DNA from: Tistrella mobilis KA081020-065
GTDB lineage: Bacteria > Pseudomonadota > Alphaproteobacteria > Tistrellales > Tistrellaceae
NCBI RefSeq assembly: GCF_000264455.2
Contig: NC_017956.1
Coordinates: 3,454,001-3,518,000 of the forward strand
DNA: 64,000 bases
Reading direction: 5' to 3'
Positions 33,806-41,384 of the stretch are shown here, in pieces. Both the position numbers and the translations under genes were made by a program. Position 1 is the stretch's first letter; the number at the start of each line of letters is the position of its first letter. The notes below the pieces were generated by a model. That model had not been told where the DNA came from and did no database searches. It was given only the letters and a program-made list of their open reading frames with translations.

Positions 33806-34243
33806 ATGACCGCTGCCGAGGACGATCCGGCCCGCCGCTATGGCAATCTCGTGGCGCCCGGCCTCGATGTGTTCGATGCGATCGCCGATCAGGCCTTCGG
33901 CAGCCTGCCGGCCGCCTTCCGCGAGGCGATCGGCCCGGTCGCCATCCGGGTCGAGGATTTTCCCGACGACGAAACCCTGGCGGAGATGGGCATCGAAGAC
34001 CCGTTCGGCCTGCTCGGCCTCTATCGGGGCGTGCCGCTGACCGAGCGGTCACTGACCCAGCCGCAGGCCTGGCCGGACATGGTCTTCCTCTACCGCCGCC
34101 CGCTGCTCGACGCCTGGGCCGAGACAGAGGGCGAGGCCGCCGGCTCGACGCTCTACGAGCTGATCCGCCATGTGCTGATCCACGAGATCGGCCACCATTA
34201 CGGCTTCTCCGACGAGGATATGGAGCGGATCGAGGCGGATTGA
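33806..34243 (+). CDS. Zincin-like metallopeptidase family protein
   Basis: A 145-residue minimal metallopeptidase-like protein of the DUF1025/zincin-like group. The zinc motif is H126-E127-x-x-H130 in LIHEIGHHYGFSDEDME, with a possible third ligand in the acidic DED segment. The PFGLLGLYRGVPLTERS and MVFLYRRPLLD segments are conserved in the family. No signal peptide, so cytosolic. The start follows GGAGG with good spacing. Proteolytic activity has not been shown for most members. Confidence 0.88.
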   Translation: MTAAEDDPARRYGNLVAPGLDVFDAIADQAFGSLPAAFREAIGPVAIRVEDFPDDETLAEMGIEDPFGLLGLYRGVPLTERSLTQPQAWPDMVFLYRRPLLDAWAETEGEAAGSTLYELIRHVLIHEIGHHYGFSDEDMERIEAD

Positions 34244-34274
34244 ACCGCCCCGATCCCTGGCGCAGCGCTCCGTC

Positions 34275-34700
34275 TCAGGCGCCCTGCCAGCCCATGCGCT
34301 CCAGAAACCAGCCCGGCACGGGCGCCGAGCGGCCGGCCTTCATATCGGTATAGACCCAGATGATCTCGCCGGTGGAGAGCAGCGCGTCCTCGCCCTTGGG
34401 ATGGATTTCAATCGCAAAGGTCACGCTCGACCGGCCGGCTGCGCCGATGCGCACGCAGACATCGATCTCGTCGTCGAACCGGATCGGCCGCTTGTATTCG
34501 ACCGTCGCCTTGACCAGGTGGAAGTCGAAAGTATCCGGCGAGAAGTGATCGTTATAGCCGATCTCGCGCGAGCGCAGGAATTCCGTGATCGCGGTGTCGA
34601 AATAGGTCAGATAATGCGCATTGAATACCACGCGCTGACCATCCACCTCGGAATAGCGGATGCGGAAGGGGAAGTGGAAATCGAAATCCGAACGGGCCAT
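34275..34700 (-). CDS. Acyl-CoA thioesterase, 4HBT/FadM-YbgC type
   Basis: A 141-residue hotdog-fold thioesterase. The 4HBT signature is RIRYSEVDGQRVVFNAHYLTYFDTAITEFL in parts (the catalytic aspartate lies in the SEVD or YFDTA segment), followed by VKATVEYKRPIRFDDEIDV and a final WFLERMGW. It hydrolyses acyl-CoA or acyl-ACP thioesters in the cytosol; chain length is not predictable. It stands alone and converges with the zincin gene. Confidence 0.87.
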   Translation of the reverse strand: MARSDFDFHFPFRIRYSEVDGQRVVFNAHYLTYFDTAITEFLRSREIGYNDHFSPDTFDFHLVKATVEYKRPIRFDDEIDVCVRIGAAGRSSVTFAIEIHPKGEDALLSTGEIIWVYTDMKAGRSAPVPGWFLERMGWQGA

Positions 34701-34851
34701 GGGGGAGGGCGTCTCCTGGGTGCGGGCGCCTCGCGGGATGCGGGCGCCTCTCTTTGATCTGCCACCGCCCGAACGGGCCGGGGCATGCGGTGCCTATCCT
34801 AGACGGGCCGGCAACGGCCGGCCAGATCCTGTAGCGCAACGCCCGCGGGGC

Positions 34852-34879
34852 TTGACAGCCCGGCGCATCGGTATACCAT
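34852..34879 (+). promoter_or_regulatory. Sigma-70-type promoter of the ACT-gene leader
   Basis: TTGACA (34852-34857), 16-base spacer, TACCAT (34874-34879). The expected transcription start, about seven bases further, falls at or next to the ATG of leader ORF 1 at 34887, so that ORF would be leaderless. Confidence 0.6.
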
Positions 34880-34886
34880 CGCGGAC

Positions 34887-34952
34887 ATGAGCATGATCGG
34901 ACATCGCCATACGCGCGGTTCTGCGCGAATTACGGGCCCGGCCCTCTTCTGA
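34887..34952 (+). CDS. Leader peptide 1 (21 codons) upstream of ACT-domain gene
   Basis: A 21-codon frame, ATG 34887 to TGA 34952, product MSMIGHRHTRG followed by SARITGPALF. It begins where transcription is predicted to start, with no ribosome-binding site, as for the leaderless trpL-type leaders known in alphaproteobacteria. Its last codons and stop run into a GC hairpin (34937-34962) followed by TTTT. A second leader ORF 90 bases downstream ends in a closely related octapeptide. I infer an attenuation or sensing leader; no homologue is claimed. Confidence 0.5.
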   Translation: MSMIGHRHTRGSARITGPALF

Positions 34953-34967
34953 GGGGGCCGGGGGTTT
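34937..34967 (+). terminator. Attenuator-like hairpin 1
   Basis: CCCGGCCCTC pairs with GAGGGGGCCGGG around TTCT (one or two bulged G), followed by GGTTTTCCCG. The stop codon of leader ORF 1 lies in the loop and the start of the 3' arm, so a translating ribosome would occupy this structure. Confidence 0.6.
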
Positions 34968-35041
34968 TCCCGTCTTGCGATGAGGGTCGCTGCCGGCTTG
35001 CGGCGCCTGCGGTCCGCCACCAGATCGATGCGTTGGTCCCG

Positions 35042-35152
35042 ATGACCGTTTCTGTCTTCGTCTCCCCCCGCAGCTGCGTCTCTGTCCGACACCGCCGGCG
35101 TCACACTGCATGCTGGACCGGTCTTCGAATTATCGGCCCGGTTCTCCACTGA
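35042..35152 (+). CDS. Leader peptide 2 (36 codons) upstream of ACT-domain gene
   Basis: A 36-residue frame from ATG 35042 to TGA 35152, beginning MTVSVFVSPRSCVSVRH and ending TGLRIIGPVLH. The ending RI-I-GP-V-L-x-stop mirrors RI-T-GP-A-L-x-stop of leader 1, although the rest of the two peptides differs. It is rich in Val, Arg and Ser and includes consecutive Ile-Ile near the end. The stop lies in the loop of a perfect hairpin. No good ribosome-binding site precedes it. Real translation is an inference from the shared ending and placement. Confidence 0.42.
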   Translation: MTVSVFVSPRSCVSVRHRRRHTACWTGLRIIGPVLH

Positions 35153-35160
35153 GAACCGGG
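35137..35160 (+). other. Attenuator-like hairpin 2
   Basis: A perfect 10-bp stem CCCGGTTCTC/GAGAACCGGG with loop CACT contains the stop codon of leader ORF 2. No T-tract follows, so it may be an anti-terminator, pause or ribosome-sensing element rather than a terminator. Confidence 0.55.
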
Positions 35161-35297
35161 AGACCAGATGACGGCATGCGATATCCCCTGCCCGCCCGTG
35201 ACGGTTGCGGCAGGCGGATGTCGGGACAGAGACCGTGACCGGAGAACGGCCCCCGACAACAGCAGGGCCCCGGTTACCGACGACGAGGACCGCCCCC

Positions 35298-35618
35298 ATG
35301 TTGACCGCCACCCTCAGCACCACCACCGCCCATCTCGCCCCGGCAGCCGAAGCGGTGGCGCCTGCCACCGCCTGCTTCTTCGTGGTCGCCGCCGCCGAGG
35401 TCGGCACCATGTCGCGGGTGCTGGAAGTCTTCGCCCTGCGCAGCCTGCTGCCGTCGCGCTGGCACAGCCAGCGGGTCGGTGGCCGTGCGGACGAGGTTCA
35501 TATCGACGTTCAGCTCGACGACGTTGTGCCGGGCGAGGCCGAAAAGCTGGCGCGCAAGCTCCGCCAGCTGGTCGAGGTCCGCCAGGTGCTGATCACCTTC
35601 AAGGCGGTGGCCGACTGA
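35298..35618 (+). CDS. ACT-domain protein resembling the IlvN/IlvH regulatory domain
   Basis: A 106-residue protein with an Ala/Thr-rich start and one ACT domain: CFFVVAAAEVGTMSRVLEVF, ALRSLLPSRWHSQ, EVHIDVQLDDVV, LARKLRQLVEVRQVLITF. The order beta-alpha-beta-beta-alpha-beta and the GTMSRVLEVFA loop match amino-acid-binding ACT domains and short relatives of acetolactate synthase small subunits. No catalytic subunit is beside it. GAGGA precedes the ATG. The unusual pair of peptide leaders upstream suggests control by an amino-acid supply signal. A terminator follows at 35763. Confidence 0.75.
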   Translation: MLTATLSTTTAHLAPAAEAVAPATACFFVVAAAEVGTMSRVLEVFALRSLLPSRWHSQRVGGRADEVHIDVQLDDVVPGEAEKLARKLRQLVEVRQVLITFKAVAD

Positions 35619-35762
35619 AGCCCCGCCCTCTCCGCACCCGTCCCGACCGGCATCCGCCCCTCCGATGATGCCCCGGGATGGTGGCGGCATGTCTCCGCCC
35701 GCGATCCACGCCCCCTTCCCCCGGATCGTGCGCGCTGATCCCCATGACATGCCGGCCCCGAG

Positions 35763-35800
35763 GCCCGGCCCGCGGCGCCCCACCGCGCGGCCGGGCTTTT
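35763..35800 (+). terminator. Rho-independent terminator after the ACT gene
   Basis: GCCCGGCCCGCGG pairs with CCGCGCGGCCGGGC (one bulge) around a short loop and is followed directly by TTTT. Confidence 0.7.
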
Positions 35801-35819
35801 CCGTCCGGGGCGGCCGGGT

Positions 35820-36728
35820 CTAATCGGCATCAGCCAGACCCAGCCGTCGGCGGATGCCGGCCGGCGTGACACCCGCCTCGCGCAGATCGGCAAGCCGCAC
35901 GCCGGGCGTGCGCTTGGCCAGCCGCCGCCCCTGATCGTCGGTCAACAGGCGATGATGCCGCCAGACCGGCACCGGCCAACCCATCAGCGCCTGCAGCAGG
36001 CGGTGGAGATGGGTCGCCGCCTCAAGGTCGCGGCCGCGGATGATGTGGGTGATGCCCTGCAATGCGTCGTCATGCGTGACCGCGAGGTGATAGCTGGCCG
36101 GCACGTCCTTGCGCGCCAGCACCACGTCGCCGTGAATGGCGGGCGTCGCCTTCACCGGCCCCGCATCCATATCGGTCCAGCTGAGGTCCGAGGCGACAGT
36201 CCCCAGGGCGGCCAGCGCTGCCGCCATGTCCAGCCTGAGGGCGTGCGGGTGCCCCGCCGTCAGCCTGGTCGCACGCGCGGCAGGCGTCAGCCTGCGGCAG
36301 GTGCCGGGGTAGAGCGGGCCGTCGGGTCCCGCAGGCGGGGGGCCGTGGGGCGCCGAGGCACTGGCCGCAATCTCGACCTCGATCTCCGACCGGGTGCAGA
36401 AGCAGGGATAGACCAGATCCCGTGCCGTCAACTCGTCCAGGACGGTGCGATAGACGTCGAAATGCTCCGATTGCCGGCGCACCTCGCCATCCCAGCTCAG
36501 CCCCAGCCAGTCCAGGTCCCGGAAGATCGCATCGACGAATTCGGGGCGGCACCGGGTGGTGTCGATATCTTCGATCCGCAGGATGAAACGTCCGCCATGC
36601 GCCCGGGCGTAATCGTGAGACAGCATCGCCGATAATGCGTGGCCCAGATGCAGCAGCCCCGTCGGGCTCGGCGCGAAGCGGGTGACCGGCATCACGGCCG
36701 GGGGCGCGGGATCGATGGTCTGGCTCAT
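35820..36728 (-). CDS. gluQ: Glutamyl-Q tRNA(Asp) synthetase
   Basis: A 302-residue paralogue of the catalytic half of glutamyl-tRNA synthetase that attaches glutamate to queuosine in tRNA(Asp). It starts with the class-I core VTRFAPSPTGLLHLGHALSA, FILRIEDIDTTRC and has the zinc-type CFCTRSEIE with a later Cys-Arg-Arg, but no anticodon-binding domain. The second signature is LAKRTPGVRL in place of KMSKR, as usual for GluQ-RS. It is divergent from the 37-42 kb gene cluster. Confidence 0.92.
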   Translation of the reverse strand: MSQTIDPAPPAVMPVTRFAPSPTGLLHLGHALSAMLSHDYARAHGGRFILRIEDIDTTRCRPEFVDAIFRDLDWLGLSWDGEVRRQSEHFDVYRTVLDELTARDLVYPCFCTRSEIEVEIAASASAPHGPPPAGPDGPLYPGTCRRLTPAARATRLTAGHPHALRLDMAAALAALGTVASDLSWTDMDAGPVKATPAIHGDVVLARKDVPASYHLAVTHDDALQGITHIIRGRDLEAATHLHRLLQALMGWPVPVWRHHRLLTDDQGRRLAKRTPGVRLADLREAGVTPAGIRRRLGLADAD

Positions 36729-37015
36729 CCGGCCTTCTCCGGGTCTTTCATGTGCATATGCAACCGTGGGACGATTAATGAAAACGATAATTGACTCTCG
36801 GTCCTGTCCTGACAGAGGATATCAACCAGAAGTCGTTATGGGTTTGGTTTCATATTGCAATAAAGCTGCAAAGGGACTGCAGCAAAGACCATGAAACCCC
36901 CAGGCGACGCGGAATGTCCATCACGGGCGACGCGGGCGGCGCCTGCCCCGCCTTCGGGGCCTGCCGGTCTCATCCGGGAGACCGCATGGCTGGCGCCAGC
37001 TTGAGGAGTGGTATC
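36729..37015 (+). other. AT-rich divergent intergenic region before the five-gene cluster
   Basis: The 287 bases between gluQ and the aldolase gene are strikingly AT-rich from about 36745 to 36900, unlike the rest of the window. They probably contain both divergent promoters. TTGACT at 36791 could be a -35, but I see no well-spaced -10. The stem-loop at 36846-36898 is listed separately. Confidence 0.6.
36846..36898 (+). other. Two-tier RNA stem-loop in the leader of the cluster
   Basis: Outer arms GGTTTCAT (36846-36853) and ATGAAACC (36891-36898) enclose an inner hairpin GCTGCA-AAGGGAC-TGCAGC (36865-36883). Arms are perfect at both tiers. It lies 118 bases before the aldolase GTG start and could be a regulatory RNA fold; it fits no riboswitch consensus I know. 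Confidence 0.45.
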
Positions 37016-38002
37016 GTGACGATCAGGGTCATCGACGTGACACTCCGCGACGGCGGATATGTCAACGATCACGGCTTTACGCCACAACAGGCCGCAGCAC
37101 TGGTGGCGGGCCTTGCGGCATCCGGCCTCGACTATGTGGAGATCGGCTATTACCGGCCCCATGACGAGGCCCTTTATGACGGTCGGCCGGCGGCCTGCTG
37201 CCCGGCCTGGTATGTCGACCAGATGCGCAGGGTGTCGGACCGCACCGGTCTGACGGTGATGGCGCATGTCCATCAGGTGATGCTGGACGATTATGCCCGC
37301 CTCGCCGATCAGGGCGTGCGGCTGGTGCGCATGCCGGCAACGCCGGCCCGGCTCGATGCCGCGCTCACCCATGCCGAGCGCATCCGCTCTCTGGGCATGG
37401 AAGCGGCGATCAATCTGATTCGGGCATCGGAACAGCCGCTGGATCTGGCGCCTGACGTGGCACGGCGTGCCCGGGATGCCGGTGCCAACTGGTTCTACAT
37501 CGCCGACAGCAATGGCGGCCTCTATCCGCACGAGGTCTCACGCCGCATTGCCGACATCGCGGAAGCGGCAGGTCCCGGCGGCCCGGGCATTGGTTTTCAT
37601 GCCCATGACGGGCTCCGCCTCGGCTTCGCCAACACATTGGCTGCCATCGAGGCCGGCGCCGTTATCGTCGATGGGTCTCTCGGCGGCATGGGCAAGGGCG
37701 GCGGCAACTGCCAGACCGAGGCGCTGGCCGTCCATCTGCATCGTGGCCAGGGCCGGGCATTCACCCATGAGCGGCTGGCGCGGCTGATCTCGGAGCATCT
37801 GCTCGACTGGGTCGACCGGCGGGCCTTCGCGCTCTACGAGAACTGCCTGGCCGCATCCATGAACCTCAATCTCGACGATCTTCGGGCGCTGCGCGAAGAC
37901 GCGGCCCGCGACGGCCGTGCCTTCCTGGATGTACTTGCCGGCCGGCTGGCCGGTCTGATGCAGCCGGCGGAAGCAGGCACCCTGGCCCGCGGCGCGGCCT
38001 GA
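37016..38002 (+). CDS. DRE-TIM metallolyase, aldolase-like (HMGL family)
   Basis: A 328-residue TIM-barrel enzyme related to 4-hydroxy-2-oxovalerate aldolase and HMG-CoA lyase. Metal and catalytic motifs are [17 protein letters not shown] (DRE-like Arg-Asp), [24 protein letters not shown], the metal HxH pair in [14 protein letters not shown] and [13 protein letters not shown]. These enzymes cleave or form C-C bonds using pyruvate or acetyl-CoA enolates and a divalent metal. GTG at 37016 has GAGGAG at ideal spacing; the frame is open further upstream but not conserved. It heads a same-strand set of five genes. The substrate is unknown. Confidence 0.85.
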   Translation: MTIRVIDVTLRDGGYVNDHGFTPQQAAALVAGLAASGLDYVEIGYYRPHDEALYDGRPAACCPAWYVDQMRRVSDRTGLTVMAHVHQVMLDDYARLADQGVRLVRMPATPARLDAALTHAERIRSLGMEAAINLIRASEQPLDLAPDVARRARDAGANWFYIADSNGGLYPHEVSRRIADIAEAAGPGGPGIGFHAHDGLRLGFANTLAAIEAGAVIVDGSLGGMGKGGGNCQTEALAVHLHRGQGRAFTHERLARLISEHLLDWVDRRAFALYENCLAASMNLNLDDLRALREDAARDGRAFLDVLAGRLAGLMQPAEAGTLARGAA

Positions 38003-38073
38003 GCCTCGACCGCCCTGGCTCTTTTCCCGTTCTCACCAAACGATCCACCCACGCGACGACTGGAAGGTTCGAC

Positions 38074-38838
38074 ATGACGGACTTCGTCGAAACGCTCGAC
38101 CGCATGATTGCCGAGCGCAAGAAGATGACCAGCCCCCTCTATCAGCTGATCATGAGCGGCAAGGCGACGCAGCGGCTGCTGCAGAACTTCGTCATCCACC
38201 GCTGGCCGATCAAGAACTTCTGGACCCGCAACATCCTGGGCATCGCCTCGCGGATCGACGATTACGAGCTGCGCATCTCGCTGGTCGAGAACATCTACGA
38301 GGAAGAGACCGGCCGGCTGACCGACAGCCGCCGCCACCTGCTCTCCTTCGTCGATTTCGGCAACTCGGTCGGCGTCACCATGGATGACATTCAGGCCGCC
38401 CCGCTGCTGCCCGAGACCCAGGCGGTGATCGACCACAATGTCGGCGTCTGCAACAACACCGCCGTCCATTTCACGGCCGGCGTCGCCTCGGTGCTGCTGC
38501 TGATGGAAGGCCAGCCGCCGATCGTGAACCCGCAGAAGCGTTCGATGCTCGACGTGATGCGCGACGTCTATCAGCTGCCGCCCGAGGGCTATGACTATTT
38601 CGTTCATCATGCGTCGTCGACCGAGGGCGACGACCATGTGAGCGAGCTCGAGGACGAGCATGCCACGGTCGCGCGCGAGCTGCTGCGCCGCTACGCCAAC
38701 ACCCCTGAGCTGCAGGACCAGTGCGTGCGCATGCTGGGCCGGGCGCTGGATCTGCGCCACGCCCATTTCGACGCGATGCTGCGCAACTTCTACGACCCGG
38801 CCGAAGCGCCGTTCCGCTACCAGGACGTCGCCGCCTGA
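38074..38838 (+). CDS. PqqC/TenA-like haem-oxygenase-fold oxidase
   Basis: A 254-residue all-helical protein of the PqqC/TenA/HDO superfamily. Candidate metal or substrate residues are spread as in the family: H42, E76-E78 (NIYEEETG), H88, H132 (VHFTAGVAS), H178/H179, and D187-H188 with E191 and H196 ([12 protein letters not shown]). Members include cofactor-free PqqC and di-iron oxidases that fragment or desaturate amino and fatty acids (for example UndA, BesC). No other pqq gene is present, so it is probably not PqqC. ATG follows GGAAGG. It lies 71 bases after the aldolase gene and ends before a very strong hairpin. Confidence 0.8.
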   Translation: MTDFVETLDRMIAERKKMTSPLYQLIMSGKATQRLLQNFVIHRWPIKNFWTRNILGIASRIDDYELRISLVENIYEEETGRLTDSRRHLLSFVDFGNSVGVTMDDIQAAPLLPETQAVIDHNVGVCNNTAVHFTAGVASVLLLMEGQPPIVNPQKRSMLDVMRDVYQLPPEGYDYFVHHASSTEGDDHVSELEDEHATVARELLRRYANTPELQDQCVRMLGRALDLRHAHFDAMLRNFYDPAEAPFRYQDVAA

Positions 38839-38845
38839 GATGACC

Positions 38846-38882
38846 GGGTCCGGGTCCGCCGTCATGCGGCGGACCCGGACCC
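38846..38882 (+). terminator. Strong 16-bp hairpin inside the five-gene cluster
   Basis: GGGTCCGGGTCCGCCG pairs perfectly with its complement around TCATG; TTCACTCC follows. It would end or strongly reduce transcription between the oxidase and aminotransferase genes, or stabilise the 3' end of the first two-gene message. Confidence 0.75.
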
Positions 38883-38930
38883 TTCACTCCCGACGCCCCC
38901 ACCCCGACGCCCCGCCCCGGAAGCCGCTCC

Positions 38931-39884
38931 ATGCCCACACCCGTGCGTTCATCGAAGACCTTTCCGCTCTGCCATCACGACGGTGCCCTGGTGCCCTGGG
39001 AAACCGCGACCCTGCATGCCGCCAGCCTTGCGCTGCGTTATGCCGTCTCGGTCTTCGAGGGCATCCGCATCTACCGCACGGCCGATGGCCGCGGGCTGAA
39101 GGTGCTGGAACTGCACCCGCATCTCGACCGTCTGGCGGCTTCGGCCGGCATGATGTGGCTGCCGGATCCCGGGATCGACCGCATCCCCGACATCATCGCC
39201 GAACTGGTGGCGCAGAACGTCGTCACCGACGACGCCTATGTCCGTCCCTCGATCTCGGCCGGCAATCCGGGGGAGCTGGGCCAGGCGGCTCAGCCGCTGC
39301 TGACCGTCACCATCACCGCCCAGGGGCGCAAGACCTGGCTCGCCGACGACAGGCGGATGAAGGTCAAGCTTTCGGCCTGGCAGCGCGCCCATGACCTGGC
39401 CTTCCCGTCGGCGGCGAAGAACATCTCCAATTATGCGGGGGCGCGCATCGCGATGCTGGAGGCGAAGTCTCAGGGCTTCGACAACGTCGTGCTCGCCAAT
39501 GCCGACGGCTATCTGTCCGAGGCGCCGACCGCGATCCTGTTCCTGGTGAAGAACGGCCGGCTGATGACCCCGGCACTGTCGGAAGGCGTGCTGCCCAGCA
39601 TCACCCGGGCGCTGACCCTGGACATTGCCGCCGAACTCGGCATTCCCGCGGTCGAAACCCGGCTGACCCGCGCCGATGCCTGGACGGCGGACGAAGCCTT
39701 CCTCTGCGGCACCGGGCTTGAATACGCGCTGATCGGCCAGATCGACGGCCATGTGCTGAAGCGGGCCGACGCGGCCCCGATCTCGCAGCAGATCATTGCG
39801 CGCTATTTCGAGCGCGCGCGCGACATCCGGGCCGCCGCGGGCGATCTGATCCTGCCGCTTCCCGATGCGGCCGCCGTCGCCTGA
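38931..39884 (+). CDS. Class-IV (branched-chain/D-amino-acid type) aminotransferase
   Basis: A 317-residue fold-type-IV PLP enzyme. Family segments are ASLALRYAVSVFEGIRIY, VRPSISAGN, the Schiff-base lysine in FPSAAKNISNYAGARIAM, NADGYLSEAPTAILFLVKNGRLMTP and the phosphate-binding GVLPSITRALTLDIA. It most resembles branched-chain aminotransferases (IlvE) but the setting, between an oxidase and an ATP-grasp ligase, suggests a pathway-specific substrate. GGAAG precedes the ATG. It starts 48 bases after the hairpin, so it may have its own promoter. Confidence 0.88.
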   Translation: MPTPVRSSKTFPLCHHDGALVPWETATLHAASLALRYAVSVFEGIRIYRTADGRGLKVLELHPHLDRLAASAGMMWLPDPGIDRIPDIIAELVAQNVVTDDAYVRPSISAGNPGELGQAAQPLLTVTITAQGRKTWLADDRRMKVKLSAWQRAHDLAFPSAAKNISNYAGARIAMLEAKSQGFDNVVLANADGYLSEAPTAILFLVKNGRLMTPALSEGVLPSITRALTLDIAAELGIPAVETRLTRADAWTADEAFLCGTGLEYALIGQIDGHVLKRADAAPISQQIIARYFERARDIRAAAGDLILPLPDAAAVA

Positions 39885-39933
39885 CCGCCGCACGCCTCGT
39901 CAGGGATACATCCCCGAAGAAGGGTCCAGAGCC

Positions 39934-41322
39934 ATGATCGACTGGCATGCCGCCGCCACCGTCCTCGCCGGGCTGACCGCCGAGGGGGCCGGCCTCGCCC
40001 GGCGCGTCTCCGCCGCCGTCGCCGCAGCCCCCCGTTTCCAGAACAAGGCCTTCGACCTGGCCCCGGCGCCGCTGATGGTGCGCGCCGACCGGGTGGAGGC
40101 TCATGCCCGCGACCTGGAGGCCTATGTGGCGCTGCTGGAATCGGCGGTCGAAGCCTATCGCGCCGACCCCGAGGTCCGGGCCTATATCGCGCTCGATCCT
40201 GCGGAAGAAGCCGCATCGCTGGCACCCCATCATCTGCCCTCCACCGTTCGGGTCTGCCGGATCGACGGCTACCCCGCCCTGCCTGACGGCCGGGTGGTGG
40301 TGCTGGAGAACAATGCCGACAGCCCGGCCGGCACCATGTTCACCGGCCGGATCAACGCCGTGATCGACGATCTGGTCGAGGCGCCGCTCGCCGCCGCCGG
40401 GCTCGGCATCTGCAAGCTGCCGCTCGACAAGGGTGCGCCGCTGCTGGAGCGCTTCCTGGAAGACTACCGGCTCTGGGGCGGCACCAATCCGGATCCGGTG
40501 CTGGCCGTGCTGCAGGAAGACGGCAAGGCCAATGTCGAATCGGTCGAAATGGCGGCCGCCTATACGGCGCTCGGCACAAGGACCCTGGTGGTCGATCCGC
40601 GGGCGGTCGAGTTCCGCGATGGCGCCGCCTGGGCGGGCGATACCCGCATCGATCTCTGCTGGAACAAGATCAACACCGTCTACTGGCGCCGGCTGACCGC
40701 GGACCATCCCGATCTGCTGCCACGCTGGGTGGCGGCGATCGAGGCGCGCGCCATCCTGCACCTCAACCCCTTCCCGGCCCGCTATGTGGCCGAAAGCAAG
40801 CGCACTCTGGCGTTGGTGCGCGAGCCGCGCTTCGCCCATCACTTCACCGAGGATGAACGCGCGCTGGCCGAGCGTCTGCTCCCCTGGGCCTCGAAGCTGG
40901 AGCCGGGCAAGCAGGTGCTGTTCGAGGGCACCGCGCGCGATCTGCGCGACCTGCTGATGGAACGCCCGCAGGACTGGGTGCTGAAAGAGCCCTACGACAT
41001 CCGCGGCGACGGCGTCACCATCGGCCGCGACACCGATCACGTCACCTGGATCGCGAAGATCGAACAGGGCTTCGCCGAGGGCAATATCGCCCAGCGCTAT
41101 GTGCCGCCGTTGACCTATCCGATCCTGACCGACCCGGCGACGGGCACCTGCGTGCCGATGAAGGTCAGCCTCGACACCTTCGTCTTCGGTGGCCGTTTCA
41201 TCGGCTTCGGCGCCAAGGCCAGCAACAACGAACGGGTCAACGTATTCCAGGGTGGCCGCAAGCTTGCGGTCCGGGTGGCGGAGCCGCGCCGTGCCGCCGG
41301 CCTCGCCTCCGACGCCGCCTGA
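39934..41322 (+). CDS. ATP-grasp ligase, glutathionylspermidine-synthase-like
   Basis: A 462-residue protein with a C-terminal ATP-grasp fold (DWVLKEPYDIRGDGVTIGRD and the metal-binding acidic strand) and an N-terminal part with VVVLENNADSPAGTMFTG, resembling glutathionylspermidine synthetase/circularly permuted ATP-grasp proteins. Such enzymes join a carboxylate to an amine through an acyl-phosphate. The ATG at 39934 fits best; the open frame extends into the previous gene. Its place between aminotransferase and RraA-like genes suggests it makes an amide product. Substrates are unknown. Confidence 0.75.
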   Translation: MIDWHAAATVLAGLTAEGAGLARRVSAAVAAAPRFQNKAFDLAPAPLMVRADRVEAHARDLEAYVALLESAVEAYRADPEVRAYIALDPAEEAASLAPHHLPSTVRVCRIDGYPALPDGRVVVLENNADSPAGTMFTGRINAVIDDLVEAPLAAAGLGICKLPLDKGAPLLERFLEDYRLWGGTNPDPVLAVLQEDGKANVESVEMAAAYTALGTRTLVVDPRAVEFRDGAAWAGDTRIDLCWNKINTVYWRRLTADHPDLLPRWVAAIEARAILHLNPFPARYVAESKRTLALVREPRFAHHFTEDERALAERLLPWASKLEPGKQVLFEGTARDLRDLLMERPQDWVLKEPYDIRGDGVTIGRDTDHVTWIAKIEQGFAEGNIAQRYVPPLTYPILTDPATGTCVPMKVSLDTFVFGGRFIGFGAKASNNERVNVFQGGRKLAVRVAEPRRAAGLASDAA

Positions 41323-41384
41323 TCAGCCGACCCCGGCCCCCGGCCCCGCACCCCCGCACCCGACGACAACGGAAGAACCATCCC

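Noticed and set aside
36846-36898. SAM-II or preQ1 riboswitch in the cluster leader (ATTGCAAT, AAAGCTGCAAAGGG)
   Set aside because: Only isolated words match; the pseudoknot arms and the conserved loop order are not present.
38074-38838. pqqC of a PQQ biosynthesis operon
   Set aside because: No pqqA, B, D or E genes are near, and the active-site spacing differs; family membership only was kept.
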